From Bacteroidia bacterium (GTDB lineage Bacteria > Bacteroidota > Bacteroidia > Chitinophagales > Chitinophagaceae), in NCBI GenBank assembly GCA_030427635.1, contig JAUIBA010000022.1, forward strand, positions 1 through 64,000: 64,000 nt of DNA, read 5' to 3'. Below are positions 1-7,843 of this stretch, piece by piece (the first letter of the stretch is position 1; each line of letters starts with the position of its first letter). The position numbers and the translations under genes were made by a program. Below the pieces are notes generated by a model that did no database searches, was not told the DNA's origin, and saw nothing but the letters and a program-made list of their open reading frames with translations.

Positions 1-27
1 GCGCTTTTTTTGACGTATCCATAAAAA

Positions 28-67
28 GAAGGAAGTTAATTGAAACAACTTTCAATTAACTTCCTTC
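28..67 (-). terminator. Rho-independent terminator of rarA
   Basis: Perfect 18-bp inverted repeat (28-45 and 50-67) with a CAAC loop. On the minus strand the stem is followed by a short T-run (complement of positions 23-27), as expected for a terminator. It lies 66 nt beyond the rarA stop codon. Confidence 0.85.
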
Positions 68-133
68 AAATCCTTTCCAATAAAGAGTCTCAGGCTAGCA
101 CCACCAACTATTTTTGGCCTCTATATCGAAGGA

Positions 134-1402
134 CTAATAACCATATTTATCTTTCCAGCAATGCCTCAGATAGTCGCGCAGGCGCGTTTCTGAGGCATTG
201 TTGCCTGGATCATACAACTTTGTACCGCTTATTGCATCCGGCAGAAACTCCTGTTCTACAAAATTGCCGGGGAAGTCGTGCGCATACTGATAGTTTTTTC
301 CATAATCCAGCTTCTTCATAAGCGCCGTGGGGGCATTGCGTATGTGCAGAGGTACGGGCAAATCTCCGGTACGGCTCACCAGCGACTGTGCATTATTAAT
401 AGCCATATACGCCGCATTACTCTTAGCCGATGAGGCCAGATAGGTAGCCGTCTGAGACAGAATAATGCGACACTCGGGATACCCTATCATCTCCACCGCC
501 TGAAAACAGCCAGTAGCCAGCAGTAGCGCATTAGGGTTGGCATTACCTATATCCTCACTGGCCAGTATTATCATACGCCGCGCTATGAATTTGGGGTCTT
601 CCCCACCCTCTATCATGCGTGCCAGCCAGTATACAGCTGCATTGGGGTCGCTACCCCGTACCGATTTTATGAAAGCTGAGATGATATCATAATGCTGCTC
701 TCCGGTCTTATCATACAGCGCCATTTTACGCTGTACAATATCCTGCACCAGTTTATCGGTAATGATATGCTCACCATCGGGCAGAGAGGCGGCAATGAGT
801 TCCGTAAGATTGAGCAGCTTTCTGGCATCACCGCCGCTCAGCTGTAGCAGGGCGTCCCATTCTTCTATCTGCAGCTGCCGGCTGTGCAGCCACTCGTCCT
901 GCTCCATAGCCTGCTGTACCAGCGCCTTCATATGATGGGCAGTAAGCCCCTGCAACACATAAACCTGACAGCGGCTGAGCAGGGCACTGATAACCTCAAA
1001 GGATGGATTTTCGGTAGTAGCGCCTATGAGCGTAATAATACCCTTTTCTACCGCCCCCAGCAGGCTATCCTGCTGAGCTTTGTTGAAGCGGTGTATCTCA
1101 TCTATGAATAACAGCGCATGCCCCGCCCTGCATGCCTGCTCTATGACCTGGCGCACCTCTTTTACGCCACTGTCTATAGCGCTGAGGGTAAAGAATACCA
1201 TGTTCATAGAACGGGCTATAATCTGTGCCAGCGTAGTTTTACCCACGCCCGGAGGCCCCCAGAATATCATGGAGCGCGGCTGGCCGCTGCGAATCATCTG
1301 CTCAAGTACTTTGCCCTGACCTACCAGATGCTCCTGCCCAATAAAAGCAGCCAGCGATTGCGGCCGGACACGCTCTGCCAACGGGATATGATTATCAGCC
1401 AT
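134..1402 (-). CDS. rarA: Replication-associated recombination protein A (RarA/MgsA), AAA+ ATPase
   Basis: A 422-residue AAA+ ATPase of the RarA/MgsA/WRNIP1 family, which acts at stalled replication forks and is related to clamp loaders. Visible motifs are Walker A GPPGVGKT at residues 49-56, Walker B FIDEIHRF around 99-106, a sensor-1 stretch GATTENPSF near 127-135 and an arginine-finger-like SRC at 143-145. The C-terminal part carries the helical tetramerisation region typical of the family, and the length is near the usual 420-450. It is transcribed alone, divergently from the thioredoxin-like pair across a 43-bp gap, and ends at a strong terminator. The AAA+ motifs make the identification secure. 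Confidence 0.96.
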   Translation of the reverse strand: MADNHIPLAERVRPQSLAAFIGQEHLVGQGKVLEQMIRSGQPRSMIFWGPPGVGKTTLAQIIARSMNMVFFTLSAIDSGVKEVRQVIEQACRAGHALLFIDEIHRFNKAQQDSLLGAVEKGIITLIGATTENPSFEVISALLSRCQVYVLQGLTAHHMKALVQQAMEQDEWLHSRQLQIEEWDALLQLSGGDARKLLNLTELIAASLPDGEHIITDKLVQDIVQRKMALYDKTGEQHYDIISAFIKSVRGSDPNAAVYWLARMIEGGEDPKFIARRMIILASEDIGNANPNALLLATGCFQAVEMIGYPECRIILSQTATYLASSAKSNAAYMAINNAQSLVSRTGDLPVPLHIRNAPTALMKKLDYGKNYQYAHDFPGNFVEQEFLPDAISGTKLYDPGNNASETRLRDYLRHCWKDKYGY

Positions 1403-1445
1403 AATATTGTGATACTTTTACTTCTATAATGCCTAAATTAGCCCT

Positions 1446-2072
1446 ATGCTACGTAAGTTACTGACAGCCTTACTACTGTCGCTCCTTTCTCTATCTGCTT
1501 CTTACGGACAGACAGCCCAGACTACACAAAATGCAGCAGGCAAATATACAGACTACAGAAGGGATGGCGCCCCAATGCCTCCACTCGTTTTCATGTCTTA
1601 TACTGATACAACAGCCGAAGCAAGGGCGCTGCGTACTATGAAGAAATACCGCAAAATGGGTATGGATACCACTTATACGGTGCTTACAGAAAAAGACTTT
1701 GACAATGGTGCTAACCTTTTTGTGATGATGTTTAACCCCACCTGCCTGCACTGCGAGGATGCAACCTTTATGCTGGAAAAAAACATAGACCTTTTTAAAA
1801 AATCAAAAATCATACTACTGGCCAATAAAGTAATGGCCGATTATATACCAGACTTCAGCGAGCGGCACCATATAGCACACCTTCCTCCCATGTACATAGG
1901 GCTGGACAGTTCTGGTTTCATAGACAATGCCTATCTGTATCAGGCACTGCCACAGATAAACATATACGGACCAGACCGCACACTGCTGAAAATATACAGC
2001 GGAGACGTACCAATGGATTCACTGGCGCAATATATAGACCACGGCAAAAAAGGTAAAAGGAGAAGAAGATGA
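1446..2072 (+). CDS. Exported thioredoxin-fold protein (CLHC)
   Basis: A 208-residue protein with an N-terminal signal peptide (basic MLRK, hydrophobic core, likely cleavage after SYGQ near residue 21). A thioredoxin-like region follows, with FVMMFNPTCLHCEDAT containing a CxxC motif at C100-C103. Such CxxC motifs on a beta strand-helix junction are typical of periplasmic thiol:disulfide or redoxin-like proteins of Bacteroidota. A cis-proline loop is not obvious, so oxidoreductase activity is inference. The C-terminus is very basic (KKGKRRRR), which is unusual. Its stop overlaps the start of the next, paralogous gene by 4 nt (ATGA), implying translational coupling. Confidence 0.8.
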   Translation: MLRKLLTALLLSLLSLSASYGQTAQTTQNAAGKYTDYRRDGAPMPPLVFMSYTDTTAEARALRTMKKYRKMGMDTTYTVLTEKDFDNGANLFVMMFNPTCLHCEDATFMLEKNIDLFKKSKIILLANKVMADYIPDFSERHHIAHLPPMYIGLDSSGFIDNAYLYQALPQINIYGPDRTLLKIYSGDVPMDSLAQYIDHGKKGKRRRR

Positions 2073-2635
2073 AGCAACTACTGATCAGCTTTTCTCTGAT
2101 ATTCCTGTATCTGCTGAGCTGCGGCAACACCTACGCACAGCAGGGCGTAACAGACTTTACCCAACCGGGCACCCATATGCCTCCTCTTGTGTACATGAGC
2201 TATAGGGATACCAGTGCCATTGTTGTAAAGAAAGCCAGAAAGCGTAAGTCGCCGGCTACAGGCACCTATACACTTACCAATGGCAGCGATATGTATAAGG
2301 GCAAGGGCTGTTTTGTTATGATTTTCAGCCCTGAATGTAGCCACTGCCGTGAAACGACTACCATGCTGCAGGCAAACACAGACCTGTATACGCAAAAGCC
2401 GCTGCTGCTGATTACCACCAGTAAAATGAAGGATTTTCTCCCTGACTTTTATGCAGATATGGAGATGGTAAAATATCCGGGTATTGCAGTGGGGATAGAC
2501 AGCTCACAATATGTAGCCAACACCTTCCTTTACCAGCCACTGCCACAAATGAATATATATGACAGCACCGGCAAACTCCTGAAAATATATGCTGGAAAAA
2601 TAGCAGCAGACAGTCTGCGGAAGTATATAAAATAG
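2069..2635 (+). CDS. Exported thioredoxin-fold protein (CSHC), paralogue of the preceding gene
   Basis: A 188-residue paralogue of the upstream protein. Both share the signal peptide, the block MPPLVxMSYxDT near residue 40, a CxxC motif (here C90-S-H-C93 in FSPECSHC) and the C-terminal pattern LYQxLPQxNIYxxxxxLLKIYxGxxxxDSLxxYI. The ATGA overlap with the upstream stop shows a two-gene operon, probably a tandem duplication followed by divergence. The likely role is periplasmic thiol chemistry or redox sensing, with no substrate suggested by the neighbours. Confidence 0.8.
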   Translation: MKQLLISFSLIFLYLLSCGNTYAQQGVTDFTQPGTHMPPLVYMSYRDTSAIVVKKARKRKSPATGTYTLTNGSDMYKGKGCFVMIFSPECSHCRETTTMLQANTDLYTQKPLLLITTSKMKDFLPDFYADMEMVKYPGIAVGIDSSQYVANTFLYQPLPQMNIYDSTGKLLKIYAGKIAADSLRKYIK

Positions 2636-2890
2636 TAATCAGGCGACCTTTATATGCTGAATTTCTCCGGTTATAGAGCATAATGCAGAGGTCAATAAAA
2701 AAACCTTTTTTTATTTTTTTCAATTAATAGATGAAAGTTTTTATAACCAATAGTTACAAAACAAACCATCTCTTTAAGGTTCAGATTATTGGGCATACCT
2801 AATTACAGAATATATGCCATTCAACATGTTCCTTTTACCTTATCCCTGGCATAATTTTTGCTCAAAACCTAAAATATATTTTGTCACAGT
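2636..2890. other. Intergenic region upstream of the CX4CH gene
   Basis: AT-rich stretch with no convincing reading frame. An A7-CC-T7 run near 2698-2712 could act as a weak terminator for the thioredoxin-like pair. The remainder leads into the promoter at 2891. Confidence 0.5.
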
Positions 2891-2921
2891 TTTGTTATAA
2901 GAATACAAGTACATACATTTA
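2891..2921 (+). promoter_or_regulatory. Bacteroidota-type promoter of the CX4CH T9SS gene
   Basis: TTTG at 2891-2894, a 19-nt spacer, then TACATTTA at 2914-2921. This matches the Bacteroidota -33/-7 consensus TTTG-N19-TAnnTTTG except for the final base. The predicted transcript start near 2928 leaves a leader of about 40 nt before the ATG. Confidence 0.6.
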
Positions 2922-2969
2922 CTAATAATTAATAATTGTAATCATCCACCAAACCAAAAATCCAATACA

Positions 2970-3830
2970 ATGAAGAAAAAAATTCTACTTTTTACCTTAT
3001 CCTCAATCATGGGTGCTGTAGTACTGATGAGTAATGGAGGTGGTGCCGTAAACGGAGGAAATGGCATACGAAACGGAGCTAAAGGCATAACGCAGACCTG
3101 CGCACAAGCAGGGTGTCATACTGGTACGCTGGCAGCAATACCTGGTATTCGTGTTGACTCAGTTGGCGGAGTCGAAGTAACCAGCTATGTAGCAGGTATG
3201 ACTTATACAGTAACCGTAACAGGATCCCATCCTACCAATACTAAGTTTGGCTTCCAGCTGGCAGCAGTGAGCGGCACAGGTACAGCACAGGTACAGGCAG
3301 GTAGCTTTGCCGCTACCGGACTTCCTGCACAGACTGCCAAGCGTACAAGTTCCAGTCTTGAAATCATGGAACATTCTTCTGTAATAACCGGAACAGGTAC
3401 TCCAGCTACATTGTCCAAATCATTCGTATGGACGGCCCCTACATCTACAACCCTTACAGATGTTAAGTTTTATCTTGCGGTAAATGCTGTTAATGGCAAT
3501 GGTGTAGCAGACGCCGGCGATGCGGCTGAGAATTTAACAATAACACTGCCTCGTCAGATACCATCTACAGAAGTGGCTGACATAGCAAACAATGCAACCG
3601 TTATTGCATACCCTAACCCAACAACTGGCATACTGAATATAAATGCCAGTGCATGGACCAATGCTACAGTAAATGTTTATGATATAGCAGGCCGCAATGT
3701 AGCTTCTGTACAGACTAATAGTGTAACCGGTGCTGCTACTATCAATACAGACAACTGGGCATCAGGTGTCTATAACGTAGTAGTAAGCAATGAAACAGGC
3801 CGTAAGGCAATACAGGTTGTAAAGCAGTAA
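2970..3830 (+). CDS. T9SS-sorted surface protein with N-terminal CX4CH motif (choice-of-anchor/Reeler-like)
   Basis: A 286-residue secreted protein. It has a signal peptide (MKKK plus hydrophobic core to about residue 22), then a Gly/Asn-rich segment and the motif CAQAGCH (C44, C49, H50). A beta-sandwich region follows at about 60-195, resembling the choice-of-anchor/Reeler-like domains found with this motif in Chitinophagaceae. Residues about 212-286 form a type A T9SS sorting domain (YPNPTTGxLNI, VYDIAGR, ASGVYNVVVSN, final KAIQVVKQ). It is expected to be exported by type IX secretion and attached to the cell surface. CX4CH resembles, but is not, the classical CXXCH haem motif, so haem binding is open. 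Confidence 0.85.
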   Translation: MKKKILLFTLSSIMGAVVLMSNGGGAVNGGNGIRNGAKGITQTCAQAGCHTGTLAAIPGIRVDSVGGVEVTSYVAGMTYTVTVTGSHPTNTKFGFQLAAVSGTGTAQVQAGSFAATGLPAQTAKRTSSSLEIMEHSSVITGTGTPATLSKSFVWTAPTSTTLTDVKFYLAVNAVNGNGVADAGDAAENLTITLPRQIPSTEVADIANNATVIAYPNPTTGILNINASAWTNATVNVYDIAGRNVASVQTNSVTGAATINTDNWASGVYNVVVSNETGRKAIQVVKQ

Positions 3831-3855
3831 GCTTTTACCTCATATAATTTCTCCT

Positions 3856-3883
3856 CAGGGGCTGTCTTAACGGGCAGCCCCTG
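3856..3883. terminator. Hairpin between convergent genes
   Basis: 9-bp perfect stem CAGGGGCTG/CAGCCCCTG (3856-3864 and 3875-3883) between the + gene ending at 3830 and the - permease ending at 3899. There is no strong T-run on either side, so it may be a weak bidirectional terminator. Confidence 0.5.
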
Positions 3884-3898
3884 TTCATGTAAACAAGG

Positions 3899-4681
3899 TT
3901 ATTTTGTATGATCGGCATGAATCCAGAATGAGGTAGTGATACCATAGCCCGCAAACGCAGTAAGCAATACCACTACATAACTGATAATACCCAACCCTGT
4001 ACCTGCATCTCCCGATGCACCACTGAAAAGCCCAGGTATAGCCCAGGGAAACAAGCTGCCGAATCCGGCAGCAGCTATAATCTGTGCAAAGACCAGCGTA
4101 AGCGCCACAAACCCAAGCGGAGTAAGAAAACCCCTGCCCCATAGTGCAAAGAAAGCAATAGGTACTACGGTAAGTAATGTGAGGAATACCGTAGCATAGT
4201 AATGACCCAGCAATGGCAGCAGTACCGATACGGATGGTATATCAATACCAAGCATGGAACCTATGATAGCCCCGATGAACAGATTGGACGTAGCCAGCAT
4301 AAGGCACCACAGTATATACACAGCAAACTTTCCATGAATAATGGCTCTGCGTGAGGTAGGTAATGCCAGCATATCCTTTGCCGTACCATCAGAATACTCC
4401 CGGCCAAAAAGCCAGCTGATGACAAAGCCAAATATCAGTACGCCCCCTACCCCTACAGCCTGCGATAGCAAGTGAAAATAGGATACCCAGTCGGCAGTAA
4501 AATGCATTGCATCAGCCTTGGTAGCCAGGCCACCGGCACGGGCCATAGCCGACGGATGCCGCAACATAAGCATGAATACGCCGCCCATAAGCGGAGCCAG
4601 ACCAAATGCAATAAAACTGGCAGGCAGGAAGCCGGAACCTTTTATCTTCCTGAGTTCGGCACGAATAGTATGTATATCCAT
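3899..4681 (-). CDS. ABC-2 type transporter permease
   Basis: A 260-residue membrane protein with six predicted transmembrane segments (about 21-40, 77-93, 120-142, 152-180, 188-208, 230-250). After the second segment it has the ABC-2 signature FGREYSDGTAKDMLALPTSR. It is the membrane partner of the ATPase encoded immediately upstream: the ATPase stop and this start overlap by one base (TAATG). The ABC-2 family exports drugs, lipids or peptides, or acts in antibiotic resistance, but nothing here gives the substrate. It is the last gene of the tetR-ATPase-permease operon. Confidence 0.88.
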   Translation of the reverse strand: MDIHTIRAELRKIKGSGFLPASFIAFGLAPLMGGVFMLMLRHPSAMARAGGLATKADAMHFTADWVSYFHLLSQAVGVGGVLIFGFVISWLFGREYSDGTAKDMLALPTSRRAIIHGKFAVYILWCLMLATSNLFIGAIIGSMLGIDIPSVSVLLPLLGHYYATVFLTLLTVVPIAFFALWGRGFLTPLGFVALTLVFAQIIAAAGFGSLFPWAIPGLFSGASGDAGTGLGIISYVVVLLTAFAGYGITTSFWIHADHTK

Positions 4682-5592
4682 TATGACGGTATTACGTGAT
4701 TAATACTTCTGAGAAAGAACATTTCCAGATCCTCGGTACAGGGATAAAGCAGGGAAGGGGCTATACCCAGCTGTGACAACTGTGCTGATACCCATTCAGG
4801 ATGCTCAATAGCCCTGCTGTCTGTTACCTCCAGCTCATGAGCGGCATTCATAGTACAGGCATACCCCTGCTGCTGCAGCCACATGGCCGCGCGGTCATTA
4901 TCGCGAGTGCTGAGCCGTAGCTTACGGTGCAACCTGGCAGACAGTTCTGTAGCAGATAACTGCGTCACCAGCCTGCCCTGGTGTATAATTGCTATCTCAT
5001 GGGCTATTTTGGATATCTCTTCCAGTATATGGCTGGATATAAACACGGTAGTACCGGCTGCGGCCAGTTCTGCCAGCAGTTCCCGCACCTCTACAATGCC
5101 TTCCGGGTCCAGACCATTAATGGGTTCATCCAGAATAAGCAACCGGGGTTTATGTATCAGCGCTTTGGCCAGGCCCAGCCGCTGCTGATTGCCCAGAGAG
5201 AGCGTACCGGCACGGACATCCCTGTATTTTGTGAGTTTCAGACGTTCCATTACATCTTCTACCATCCCTTTTTGCCGTAACCGCCGCAGAGCATAGTGCA
5301 CTTCCAGATTGTCTTTTACAGTAAGGTTGGGATATGAATATGGCGTCTCTACCAGATAGCCCACATCATTCCACCCATCGAAACGAGGCGTGAGCCTCCT
5401 GCCCAGCAAATGTATCTCACCGGCATCGGGCCGTACCATGCCCAGCAGCATACGTATAAGTGTGGTTTTTCCGGCCCCGTTAAGCCCCAGAAAGCCAAAT
5501 ATCTGCCCCTCACTCACAGAGAGTGATATATCACTGGCGGCCACAGTGGTGCCAAAGCTTTTACATAGCCCATGTGTAGTTATTACTTCCAT
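4681..5592 (-). CDS. ABC transporter ATP-binding protein
   Basis: A 303-residue ABC ATPase. Walker A GLNGAGKT is at 36-43, the signature LSLGNQQR at 131-138 (second-position Leu instead of Gly), Walker B LLILDE at 151-156 and the H-loop SSH at 186-188. An extension of about 80 residues at the C-terminus is typical of the CcmA/drug-export subclass pairing with ABC-2 permeases. It starts 10 nt after the tetR stop and overlaps the permease start, so the three genes form one operon, presumably derepressed when a ligand binds the TetR protein. Confidence 0.93.
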   Translation of the reverse strand: MEVITTHGLCKSFGTTVAASDISLSVSEGQIFGFLGLNGAGKTTLIRMLLGMVRPDAGEIHLLGRRLTPRFDGWNDVGYLVETPYSYPNLTVKDNLEVHYALRRLRQKGMVEDVMERLKLTKYRDVRAGTLSLGNQQRLGLAKALIHKPRLLILDEPINGLDPEGIVEVRELLAELAAAGTTVFISSHILEEISKIAHEIAIIHQGRLVTQLSATELSARLHRKLRLSTRDNDRAAMWLQQQGYACTMNAAHELEVTDSRAIEHPEWVSAQLSQLGIAPSLLYPCTEDLEMFFLRSINHVIPS

Positions 5593-5602
5593 GATAATAG
5601 TT

Positions 5603-6265
5603 TTATGAAGTTGCTATGCCGTTTTTGAGCAGGTTTACAAACTGCCTGCTGATACTGAGCAGTTCTGCCTCAGGTAGGTCATACAGGATACCTTTCTCCC
5701 TTATGTTGCTACTGAAATCTACATGGTAACGAAGCGCTATATAATCAAATATGGACAACTGTGTCTGCAGCACCATGAATGCAATGGTATCAATATCCAG
5801 ATCTGCACGTAGCTGCCCCCGCTTTACCCACTCCCCTACCATCACTCTGATAACGCTCAGCACCCGTTCCTTGCTATATAGCTTTATATCGCCCAGCTCT
5901 TCATTATTTCTTTCCTGTAGCACATTGTACAAAAAGGCGCTATGCAGCGGGTATTTCCTGTCGAAACTCATCTTAGCGCCAAAGTGCTGTAACATGAGCA
6001 CAAAAAAGTCGGTAGTATCCCTGTCTACAAGCCCCTCATCATGTATCACCCTGGCCTGAATACAATAATCTATCAGATACAGATACAAAGATTTCTTATT
6101 CTCAAAATAGCGGTAAAAACTGCCTTTTGCCAGCCCAAGTTCTGATACGATACCCGAAAGAGATGCTGTATCGTAATCGTGCAGTGAAAATTCGCGAAGA
6201 CATACAGTAAGCACCTGCTCCTTTCGTTCTTCCGGAAGATTATTGAATGTTTTTAAAGCGACCAT
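5603..6265 (-). CDS. TetR/AcrR family transcriptional regulator
   Basis: A 220-residue TetR-type repressor. The N-terminal helix-turn-helix lies at about 33-56 (TASLSGIVSELGLAKGSFYRYFENKKSLY, the family hallmark), followed by a helical ligand-binding domain. I place the start at 6265 (MVALKTF), not at the upstream in-frame ATG at 6301. The upstream codon lies above the predicted promoter's -7 element, and the 12 extra residues do not resemble family N-termini. It heads an operon with an ABC exporter. The palindrome 4 nt upstream of its ATG suggests autoregulation. Confidence 0.92.
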   Translation of the reverse strand: MVALKTFNNLPEERKEQVLTVCLREFSLHDYDTASLSGIVSELGLAKGSFYRYFENKKSLYLYLIDYCIQARVIHDEGLVDRDTTDFFVLMLQHFGAKMSFDRKYPLHSAFLYNVLQERNNEELGDIKLYSKERVLSVIRVMVGEWVKRGQLRADLDIDTIAFMVLQTQLSIFDYIALRYHVDFSSNIREKGILYDLPEAELLSISRQFVNLLKNGIATS

Positions 6266-6269
6266 ACAG

Positions 6270-6289
6270 TTGCGACTATGCGGTCGCAA
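6270..6289. promoter_or_regulatory. Candidate TetR operator
   Basis: Perfect 7-bp inverted repeat TTGCGAC/GTCGCAA with a 6-nt spacer (arms 6270-6276 and 6283-6289). It covers the predicted transcription start and the 3' end of the -7 element of the tetR operon. This position fits steric repression by the TetR protein encoded immediately downstream. Confidence 0.65.
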
Positions 6290-6317
6290 AAGTAAATGCA
6301 TTTTTTATCATACCAAA
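6287..6317 (-). promoter_or_regulatory. Promoter of the tetR-ABC operon
   Basis: On the minus strand, TTTG (complement of 6314-6317), a 19-nt spacer, then TACTTTTG (complement of 6287-6294). This is an exact match to TTTG-N19-TAnnTTTG. The predicted start near 6280 gives a leader of about 15 nt to the ATG at 6265. Confidence 0.75.
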
Positions 6318-6402
6318 AAAAAGTTCCTTAATGGCATAGTAACACGAAAGAACAGACCGCATCCTGGAGTGCAGCTATGCGGCAATGAAAAAGATATGAC
6401 TA

Positions 6403-6846
6403 CTAACGTTTATAAAAAATATAGTCTGTTGTAAGCGGGGCAATACCAGCCTGCTTCATCTCTGTAGCTATCTGTGCCCTGTGATAGGTAGAATGATTGA
6501 TAACATGAAAGAGGATATCGCGCACGGTATTAGTAAATGCCTCGCCCCGCGAGTTAGTATAATCTATAATACTGTCAAGGTCTGTATTATTGAGTATAGC
6601 CAGTGAGTCTGCATAATTTTTATTGTCCTGAAGTGCTATATGGACCATATCATGCTCCTCCCATACTGCTGTACCCGGTGGCTGTGCTATAATGCGGGCA
6701 TTCCATATCTGATGCGCATTGACTATGTGGCTAAAGAGCTTCATAGCCTTATCTGATATTGTGTCGGGATGGGCCGCAAACAAGGCCGCAAGCTGCTGAT
6801 TATAATGATGGCTGTAAGCAAACAGCTCTGAAAAAAAGTCGTTCAT
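6403..6846 (-). CDS. DinB/YfiT-like putative metal-dependent protein
   Basis: A 147-residue DinB-superfamily four-helix-bundle protein. The family's metal-binding histidines are seen as H40 in the first helix region (LFSHIVNAHQIW) and the HxxxH pair H118/H122 (VINHSTYHRAQ). Members are thiol-dependent transferases, hydrolases or damage-inducible proteins, and the substrate here cannot be assigned. I chose the ATG at 6846 (MNDFFSEL), four residues inside the longest frame, because family alignments begin there. It follows the tetR operon's promoter region in the same direction but is separately placed. Confidence 0.82.
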   Translation of the reverse strand: MNDFFSELFAYSHHYNQQLAALFAAHPDTISDKAMKLFSHIVNAHQIWNARIIAQPPGTAVWEEHDMVHIALQDNKNYADSLAILNNTDLDSIIDYTNSRGEAFTNTVRDILFHVINHSTYHRAQIATEMKQAGIAPLTTDYIFYKR

Positions 6847-6883
6847 AGTACTATGCAATTTATGATATCTGTAGGAAATGTCC

Positions 6884-7717
6884 CTACTCCATCATAGTTC
6901 TGCGATGGGGAGCAAGATTGCGGGGACGAAATATAAGAACGGTGACAATACCCCATACTGTGATGAGTGCCCCCATATAATTTACAATGTCCTTATCGGC
7001 AAAATCGGCAGTAAATGCAATATCCACAGTGGCATGAAATATGGCACAGATAAGCACACTACCTCTTGTGGCATTAAACAGCCACGTTAGCAATATACTA
7101 CCCGTAAGCAGGCTGAATAACCATCCCATAATACCGCCAATACCCATCCCCATGTATCCGGGCCGGTAAAAGAAAGCAGGCCAGTGCCATAATGCCCATA
7201 AAAACGTAAGTACTACTGCTGCTGTAAGCGCATTATATCTACTTTGCAATGCAGGAAGTGCATATCCACGCCATCCGGCTTCCTCACCCAGACCAAAGAA
7301 TAAAAGGTTATACAGGAAAAAGATAATCAGGTTGAACTCCGGGAACTCCCTTACGGTAAGCAGGCCAGATAATGCTACCGGCTTCTGAGTAATAAAATGA
7401 CTGATAACTGCTGCAACAACTGCAAGCAGAAACGGCCCGAACAATGCAATAAGCAGATATACCCAATGCCTGCCGGAGCCAAACTTATGCAACAGTTTAC
7501 GCACGCCATTACCACCACTATACCTGTATGTAGTAATAAAGGCTGCAATGAGCGGCCCCAAACCACCCAACCCATGCTGAAAAGGCAAAGCCGGCAGATT
7601 ATCAAGACCCAGAATATGTCCATACAGCGGTAGCCATATAAGCCAGCTTATCAGATAAGACAGACCGAAGAAAGTAATAAGATGCTTCACTGCTATACCG
7701 GCAGTGTATCTGTACAT
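6884..7717 (-). CDS. CPBP family intramembrane metalloprotease (CAAX protease-like)
   Basis: A 277-residue multi-spanning membrane protein of the CPBP/Abi family. The three catalytic motifs are present: EEAGWRG (E145, E146, R150), FLWALWHW with H178, and FHATVD (H228, D232). Around seven hydrophobic segments are visible. Family members cleave prenylated or other membrane-proximal peptides, or act in bacteriocin immunity, and no partner peptide is visible here. It lies 37 nt upstream of the DinB-like gene on the same strand, so co-transcription is possible. Confidence 0.87.
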   Translation of the reverse strand: MYRYTAGIAVKHLITFFGLSYLISWLIWLPLYGHILGLDNLPALPFQHGLGGLGPLIAAFITTYRYSGGNGVRKLLHKFGSGRHWVYLLIALFGPFLLAVVAAVISHFITQKPVALSGLLTVREFPEFNLIIFFLYNLLFFGLGEEAGWRGYALPALQSRYNALTAAVVLTFLWALWHWPAFFYRPGYMGMGIGGIMGWLFSLLTGSILLTWLFNATRGSVLICAIFHATVDIAFTADFADKDIVNYMGALITVWGIVTVLIFRPRNLAPHRRTMME

Positions 7718-7795
7718 ACTGCCATATGCAAGTAACTAAAAGGGATGCGCTCCGGCATGACTTTTTTGAGATTTTTCAGTTAAATAAATAAGAAA

Positions 7796-7824
7796 GCCGG
7801 GGATACAAAATACATATCCCCGGC
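7796..7824 (-). terminator. Terminator of the large T9SS gene
   Basis: 10-bp perfect stem GCCGGGGATA/TATCCCCGGC (7796-7805 and 7815-7824), 20 nt beyond the stop of the 1112-residue gene. On the minus strand a T-rich tract follows. Confidence 0.75.
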
Positions 7825-7843
7825 ATCTGATTACAGAACAGAT

